Part shown: positions 4,911 to 9,004 of the stretch, in pieces
How positions within the stretch are numbered: position 1 is the stretch's first letter
Layout of the letters: every line of letters starts with the position of its first letter
Assembly (NCBI GenBank): GCA_046091165.1
Contig: JBJTBE010000031.1
Coordinates: 1 to 9,004, forward strand
DNA from: F1-60-MAGs163 sp046091165
GTDB lineage: Bacteria > Actinomycetota > Thermoleophilia > Solirubrobacterales > Solirubrobacteraceae
DNA length: 9,004 bases
Direction: 5' to 3'
The notes under the pieces: model-generated
Databases searched by the model: none
What the model was told of the DNA's origin: nothing
Seen by the model: the letters and a program-made list of their open reading frames with translations, nothing else
Made by a program: the position numbers and the translations under genes

Positions 4911-6518
4911 ATGACCGTTTTCAAGTCGAAGGTGGATCCCGCTTCGGATTCATTCCGGAAGAACCGGGAGGAGATGCTGGAGCTGGTCGCCGAGATGCGG
5001 GAGGTGGAGAGCCGCGCGGTCGAGCGCTCCAACTCGCGTGCCGACCGCTTCCACGAGCGCGGCCAGCTGCTGCCGCGCGAGCGGATCGCCCACCTGCTCG
5101 ACCCCGGCGCCCCGGTCCTCGAGATCCAGAACATCGCCGGCTATGACCCGGGCGAGGAGGGGAGCCTGCCCGGCGGCGGCGTGATCGCGGTGATCGGCTA
5201 CGTCTCGGGCACGCGGTGCATCATCGTCGCCAACGACAGCGGCATCGACGCGGGGGCGATGACCACCCCCGGCGGCTGGAAGACCATCCGCTGCGAGGAC
5301 CTCGCCCTCGAGAACAAGATGCCGATCATCTTCCTCGTCGAGTCGGCGGGGGCCAACCTCCTCACCTACCGGGTGGAGATGTGGGGGCTGGCCGGGCGCA
5401 CCTTCTACAACCAGGCAAAGATCAGCGCCGCCGGCGTGCCGGTCATCACCGTCCTGCACGGCTCGGGCACGGCGGGCGGCGCCTACTACCCGGGAATGTC
5501 GGACATCATCATCGGCGTACGCGGCAACGGGCGCGCCTTCCTGGCCGGGCCGCCGCTGCTCAAGGCCGCGACCGGCGAGGTCGCCGACGCCGAGGAGCTC
5601 GGAGGGGTGGAGATGCACTCCACCGTCTCGGGCCTGGTCGACTACGTCGCCGAGGACGACGCCGACGCCCTGCGCATCTGCCGCGAGGCGGTCGCGCGGA
5701 TGCACTGGGACCCGGGCGCGCAGCCGCGAACCGGTTTCGACGACCCGCTCTACGACCCCGACGAGCTCGCCGGCGTCGTTCCCGTCGATCCCCGCCAGCC
5801 CTACGACGCCCGCGAGGTGATCGCCCGGCTGGCCGACGGCTCGGACTTCCTTGATTTCAAGCCCGACTATGGCCCGATGACCGTCTGCGCCGAGGCCTCG
5901 GTGATGGGGCACCCGGTCGGCTTCATCGCCAACAACGGCGTGCTCGACAACGCCGGCTCGGGGAAGGCGACCCACTTCATCCAGCGCTGCACCCAGCTGG
6001 GCACGCCGCTCGTGTTCCTGCAGAACATCAACGGCTACATGGTCGGGATCGACGCAGAGCGCGGCGGGATGATCAAGAACGGCTCGAAGATGATCCAGGC
6101 GGTCTCCAACGCCGACGTGCCGCGCTTCACCCTGATGATCGGCGCCAGCTTCGGCGCCGGCAACTACGGGATGTGCGGGGTCGGCTACGACCCTCGCCTG
6201 GTTCTCACGTGGCCCAATGCCCGCGCCGGGGTGATGGGTGGCGAGCAGGCCGCCGGCACGATGCGCGTCGTCGCCGAGGAGCGCGCGGCGCGCAAGGGCG
6301 AGCCGGTCGACGAGGCGGCGATGGAGGCCTTCTCGCAGCAGATCGTCGACCTTTACTCCGCCCAGGAGTCGGCCTTCGTCACCTCCGGACGCCAGATGGA
6401 CGACGGGATGATCGACCCGCGCGACAGCCGCCGCGTCCTGGGGTTCGGGCTCTCGATGGCCGAGGAGGGCGATAACCGAAAGGTCAATCCGGTCTCCTTC
6501 GGCGTCGGCCGGATCTGA
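4911..6518 (+). CDS. Acyl-CoA carboxylase carboxyltransferase (beta) subunit, methylcrotonyl/geranyl-CoA carboxylase type
   Basis: This 535-residue protein is the carboxyltransferase subunit of a biotin-dependent acyl-CoA carboxylase; it moves CO2 from carboxybiotin to an acyl-CoA. The N-terminal half carries RERIAHLLDPG (57-67), ESAGANL (144-150), the first oxyanion segment GSGTAGGAYYPGMSD (184-198) and FLAGPPLLKAATGE (210-223). The C-terminal half carries LQNINGYMVG (370-379), the second oxyanion segment GASFGAGNYGMCG (411-423) and VMGGEQAAGTM (441-451). Length and motifs fit the methylcrotonyl/geranyl-CoA class rather than propionyl/acetyl-CoA enzymes. Where methylcrotonyl enzymes have HFGRIF, this protein has LAGRTF (160-165), with Ala for Phe, which may open the acyl pocket. 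The ATG at 4911 begins the family-typical N-terminus. Its stop overlaps the next ATG (TGATG, 6516-6520), and that gene encodes the partner subunit. The substrate is unproven; a 3-methyl-branched enoyl-CoA is favoured by the neighbours. Confidence 0.93.
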   Translation: MTVFKSKVDPASDSFRKNREEMLELVAEMREVESRAVERSNSRADRFHERGQLLPRERIAHLLDPGAPVLEIQNIAGYDPGEEGSLPGGGVIAVIGYVSGTRCIIVANDSGIDAGAMTTPGGWKTIRCEDLALENKMPIIFLVESAGANLLTYRVEMWGLAGRTFYNQAKISAAGVPVITVLHGSGTAGGAYYPGMSDIIIGVRGNGRAFLAGPPLLKAATGEVADAEELGGVEMHSTVSGLVDYVAEDDADALRICREAVARMHWDPGAQPRTGFDDPLYDPDELAGVVPVDPRQPYDAREVIARLADGSDFLDFKPDYGPMTVCAEASVMGHPVGFIANNGVLDNAGSGKATHFIQRCTQLGTPLVFLQNINGYMVGIDAERGGMIKNGSKMIQAVSNADVPRFTLMIGASFGAGNYGMCGVGYDPRLVLTWPNARAGVMGGEQAAGTMRVVAEERAARKGEPVDEAAMEAFSQQIVDLYSAQESAFVTSGRQMDDGMIDPRDSRRVLGFGLSMAEEGDNRKVNPVSFGVGRI

Positions 6519-8467
6519 TGGCCCAGGGCTTCGACACGGTCCTGGTCGCCAACCGCGGCGAGATCGCCTGCCGGGTGATTCGCTCGGCCCGCGAGATGGG
6601 GCTGCGCTCCGTCGCGGTCTACTCCGAGGCCGACGCCGACGCACCGCACGTCGCCGCGGCCGACGTCGCGGTGGAGATCGGTCCGGCTCCGGCGGCCGAG
6701 TCCTACCTCGTGGGCGAGAAGATCATCGAGGCGGCGAAGAAGACCGGCGCCGGGGCGATCCACCCCGGCTACGGCTTCCTCTCCGAGAACGCGGAGTTCG
6801 CCCGGGCCTGCGCCGACGCCGGCATCGTCTTCGTAGGCCCGTCTCCCGAGGCGATCGCCGCGATGGGGGACAAGGCGGCGGCCAAGCGGCTGATGGAGAA
6901 GTCGGGGGTGCCGACCGTTCCCGGCTACAGCGGCGAGGAGCAGGACGACGCGCTGCTGGTCGAAAAGGCGAAGGAGATCGGCTTCCCGCTGATGGTCAAG
7001 GCGGCGGCGGGTGGCGGCGGCAAGGGAATGCGGCTGGTGCAGGACGAGGCGTCGCTTCCGTCGGCGATCGAAGGAGCGCGCCGCGAGGCGGCCGGCGCCT
7101 TCGGCGACGACACGCTCCTGCTGGAGCGCGCGGTGGTCGCGCCCCGCCACGTAGAGATCCAGGTGCTCGCCGACCGGGACGGCCACACGATCCACCTCGG
7201 CGAGCGCGACTGCTCGGTCCAGCGCCGCCACCAGAAGGTGGTCGAGGAGGCGCCGAGCCCCGCGGTCGACGAAGCACTGCGCGAGAAGATGGGCGCGGCC
7301 GGCGTCGCCGCCGCGCAGGCGGTCGGCTACGAGGGCGCCGGCACGATCGAGTTCCTGCTCGACGCCGACGGAAACTTCTACTTCCTGGAGATGAACACCC
7401 GGCTGCAGGTCGAGCATCCCGTGACCGAACTGGTGACGGGGATGGACCTCGTCGAGTGGCAGCTGCGGATCGCCGCCGGCGAGCCGCTGACGGTCACCCA
7501 GGACGAGGTCGAGATCAGCGGCCACGCGATCGAGGCCCGCCTCTACGCCGAGGACCCGGACAACGACTACCTGCCGGCCACCGGCACCGTCGAACTCTGG
7601 GAGACGCCGGAGATCGGGGCGCTTCGCGTCGACACCGGGATCCGCAGCGGAAGCGAGATCACTCCCTTCTACGACCCGATGGTGGCCAAGGTGATCGCCT
7701 GGGGGGCCGACCGCGACCACGCCCGCACGCTGCTGATCCGTGGCCTGGAGGAGACCTCGGCGCTGGGCACGATCACCAACCGTCCGCTCCTCACTGCGAT
7801 CCTGCGCTCCCCGCTCTTCGCCGAGGGCGGCGCAACCACCGCCTTCCTCGACGAGCTTCCCGAGTCGCCGGCGCCGACGAGCGCCGACATCGCCGCGGTC
7901 GTTGCGTGGCTCTATCGCGAGCGCCTCTGCGAAGCCGCATCGGTGGCTCCCGGGCTGGAGGGGTGGTCGTCGGGCGGCGCGCTGGCCTCGGCTATGCGGG
8001 TGGCGGTGGCCGGTGAGGAGTACGGGATACGGGTCGTCGACCGGGGTGGCGTGCTCTCGGTGAGCGTCGGCGACGCCGAGCACCAGGTTCTCCTCGACGC
8101 CCCGGCGCCGGTGGTCGACGGGGTCGAGATTCCCGTGCGCTGCATCGAGCCCTCCCGCGGGCGGGTGCTGGCTGCCTTTCCGGCCTTCGACCTGGAGATG
8201 ATCGACCTGACCGCACTGCCGCCCGGGGCCGGCAGCGCCGGCGGCGAGGGAGTGCTGGTCGCGCCGATGCACGGCAAGGTGATCGCGGTGGAGGCCGGGG
8301 TGGGTGACGTCGTCACCACCGGCCAGCGGCTCGTGGTGCTCGAGGCGATGAAGATGGAGCACGAGATCCTCGCCGACATCGACGGCGTAATCGAAGAGGT
8401 CGTCTCCGAGGGCAGCCAGGTCGGAGGCGACCAGCTGCTTGTCCGGATCGCCGCTTCCGACGGCTGA
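6518..8467 (+). CDS. Acyl-CoA carboxylase alpha subunit: biotin carboxylase fused to biotin carrier domain
   Basis: This 649-residue subunit carboxylates its own biotin with ATP and bicarbonate and delivers it to the carboxyltransferase encoded just upstream. The biotin carboxylase domain spans about 5-450: ANRGEIA (11-17), HPGYGFLSEN (82-91), the ATP-grasp glycine loop KAAAGGGGKGM (161-171), ERDCSVQRRHQK (229-240), EMNTRLQVEHP (291-301) and R341 in EARLYAEDP. The residues known in E. coli AccC (K116, K159, H209, E276, E288, N290, R292, E296, R338) all appear to have counterparts. A linker domain that docks the beta subunit covers about 455-575. The C-terminal biotin carrier domain has VAPMHGKV (581-588) and EAMKMEH (609-615), with K612 as the biotinylation site. 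Length is usual for methylcrotonyl/geranyl-type alpha subunits. Translation starts at the ATG overlapping the upstream stop, with no strong ribosome site, so coupling is likely. Confidence 0.95.
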   Translation: MAQGFDTVLVANRGEIACRVIRSAREMGLRSVAVYSEADADAPHVAAADVAVEIGPAPAAESYLVGEKIIEAAKKTGAGAIHPGYGFLSENAEFARACADAGIVFVGPSPEAIAAMGDKAAAKRLMEKSGVPTVPGYSGEEQDDALLVEKAKEIGFPLMVKAAAGGGGKGMRLVQDEASLPSAIEGARREAAGAFGDDTLLLERAVVAPRHVEIQVLADRDGHTIHLGERDCSVQRRHQKVVEEAPSPAVDEALREKMGAAGVAAAQAVGYEGAGTIEFLLDADGNFYFLEMNTRLQVEHPVTELVTGMDLVEWQLRIAAGEPLTVTQDEVEISGHAIEARLYAEDPDNDYLPATGTVELWETPEIGALRVDTGIRSGSEITPFYDPMVAKVIAWGADRDHARTLLIRGLEETSALGTITNRPLLTAILRSPLFAEGGATTAFLDELPESPAPTSADIAAVVAWLYRERLCEAASVAPGLEGWSSGGALASAMRVAVAGEEYGIRVVDRGGVLSVSVGDAEHQVLLDAPAPVVDGVEIPVRCIEPSRGRVLAAFPAFDLEMIDLTALPPGAGSAGGEGVLVAPMHGKVIAVEAGVGDVVTTGQRLVVLEAMKMEHEILADIDGVIEEVVSEGSQVGGDQLLVRIAASDG

Positions 8468-9004
8468 TCAGCCGCCGGTTAACGCGGCGCGCTCTGCCGC
8501 GTCCAGGCCCCACTCTTCGAGCACGGAATCGAGTTCCTCCCCCGGCACCGGCGGGCGCGCCTGGGGCGGCGTGCGGTCAAAGCGCGGGGCGGCGGCCGGC
8601 TGGGTGATTCCGCCGATCTCGGTGAAGGTGCCACGGGCCGCCAGGTGCGGGTGGCCTGCGGCCTCGTTCAGGCCGTAGATCGCCGTGGCGCAGGCCTCCT
8701 CCGGTTCGAGGATCGCCGCCCACTCTTCGCGGCTCTTCGAGCGGAATATCCCGCCCAGCCGCTCCTTGAACTCCGACCAGCGCCCGGTCTCGAACTGGGG
8801 CATCTCGTCGGCGGGAATCTCCAGCAGCTCGAGCAGCCGGGCGTAGAACTGGGGCTCAAGGGCGCCGACGGCGACGAAGCCGCCGTCGGAGGTCTCGTAG
8901 GTCTCGTAGAAGTGGGCGCCCGAGTCCAGGAGGTTGGTTCCCGGCTCCCTGAGCCACATACCGCCGGCCATCATCCCGTGGAACATCGTGGTCAGGAGGG
9001 CGGC
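8468..9004 (-). CDS. Alpha-methylacyl-CoA racemase-like protein, CoA-transferase family III (partial, 5' end outside)
   Basis: The frame is open to the right edge of the window, so only the C-terminal 178 residues are visible; the ATG at 8986 is internal. The segment has the C-terminal signature of alpha-methylacyl-CoA racemases: TNLLDSG.HFYETYET (about 8938-8891) followed by VAVGALEPQFYARLLELL (about 8875-8822). A GLNEAAGHPHLAARGTF segment follows near 8670, and the protein ends at the TGA at 8470-8468. These enzymes interconvert (2R)- and (2S)-2-methylacyl-CoAs so that branched chains can enter beta-oxidation. Other family III (CaiB/BaiF) members transfer CoA between acids; the N-terminal catalytic residues that would separate them lie outside. 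The LEPQFY block favours racemase. The gene is convergent with the carboxylase operon and the two stop codons touch. Confidence 0.85.
   Translation of the reverse strand, partial: AALLTTMFHGMMAGGMWLREPGTNLLDSGAHFYETYETSDGGFVAVGALEPQFYARLLELLEIPADEMPQFETGRWSEFKERLGGIFRSKSREEWAAILEPEEACATAIYGLNEAAGHPHLAARGTFTEIGGITQPAAAPRFDRTPPQARPPVPGEELDSVLEEWGLDAAERAALTGG

Noticed and set aside
4950..6644. 564-codon minus-strand frame opposite the carboxyltransferase gene
   Set aside because: It is an antisense shadow of the carboxyltransferase gene with no family motifs.
6353..8362. 669-codon minus-strand frame opposite the biotin carboxylase gene
   Set aside because: It is longer than the true gene, but it is His/Arg/Asp-rich antisense of GC-rich codons without motifs, while the plus strand has full biotin carboxylase and EAMKM signatures.
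1..9004. CRISPR array, toxin-antitoxin, phage or defence system
   Set aside because: No regularly spaced repeats, nuclease, reverse transcriptase, toxin or phage structural motifs were found on either strand.

Overview
The window is high-GC DNA with strongly GC-biased third codon positions, GTG starts and overlapping genes. It looks like a chromosomal segment of a high-GC actinobacterium. The Lys/Ala-rich C-terminal modules of the secreted proteins resemble those I associate with Thermoleophilia (Solirubrobacterales and relatives), but that placement is inference.

Left part (1-2236): an intact tRNA-Ser(CGA) gene lies on the minus strand at 2147-2236. A perfect 61-bp copy of its 3' half, from anticodon loop to 3' end, lies at 126-186 in the same orientation. 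This is the geometry left by a tyrosine-integrase element inserted into a tRNA 3' end. The bracketed ~1.96 kb holds no integrase. It holds one intact secreted protein of unknown function (480 aa, minus strand) and a short piece of a second secreted protein that ends in a related domain (minus strand, next to the tRNA). The first 125 bases hold no gene I recognise.

Right part (2294-9004): a CoA-thioester catabolic cluster. Two genes run leftward as an operon: a crotonase-family hydratase, then an AtuA-family (DUF1446) protein, with a 4-bp GTGA overlap. Two genes run rightward from a shared 47-bp divergent intergenic region: a biotin-dependent acyl-CoA carboxylase carboxyltransferase subunit, then its biotin carboxylase/biotin carrier subunit, with a one-base TGATG overlap. 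A convergent alpha-methylacyl-CoA racemase-like gene follows on the minus strand; its stop codon directly abuts the carboxylase stop, and its 5' end lies beyond the window.

Working model (inference): the carboxylase carboxylates the beta-methyl group of a 3-methyl-2-enoyl-CoA, and the hydratase hydrates the resulting glutaconyl-CoA analogue. The AtuA-family protein, whose biochemical role is not settled, belongs to the same pathway, and the racemase handles 2-methyl-branched acyl-CoAs. Together they fit breakdown of methyl-branched or isoprenoid acyl chains, comparable to the atu (acyclic terpene) and liu (leucine/isovalerate) pathways. The exact substrate cannot be read from sequence. The pathway's acyl-CoA dehydrogenase, HMG-CoA-lyase-type enzyme and regulator are not in the window.
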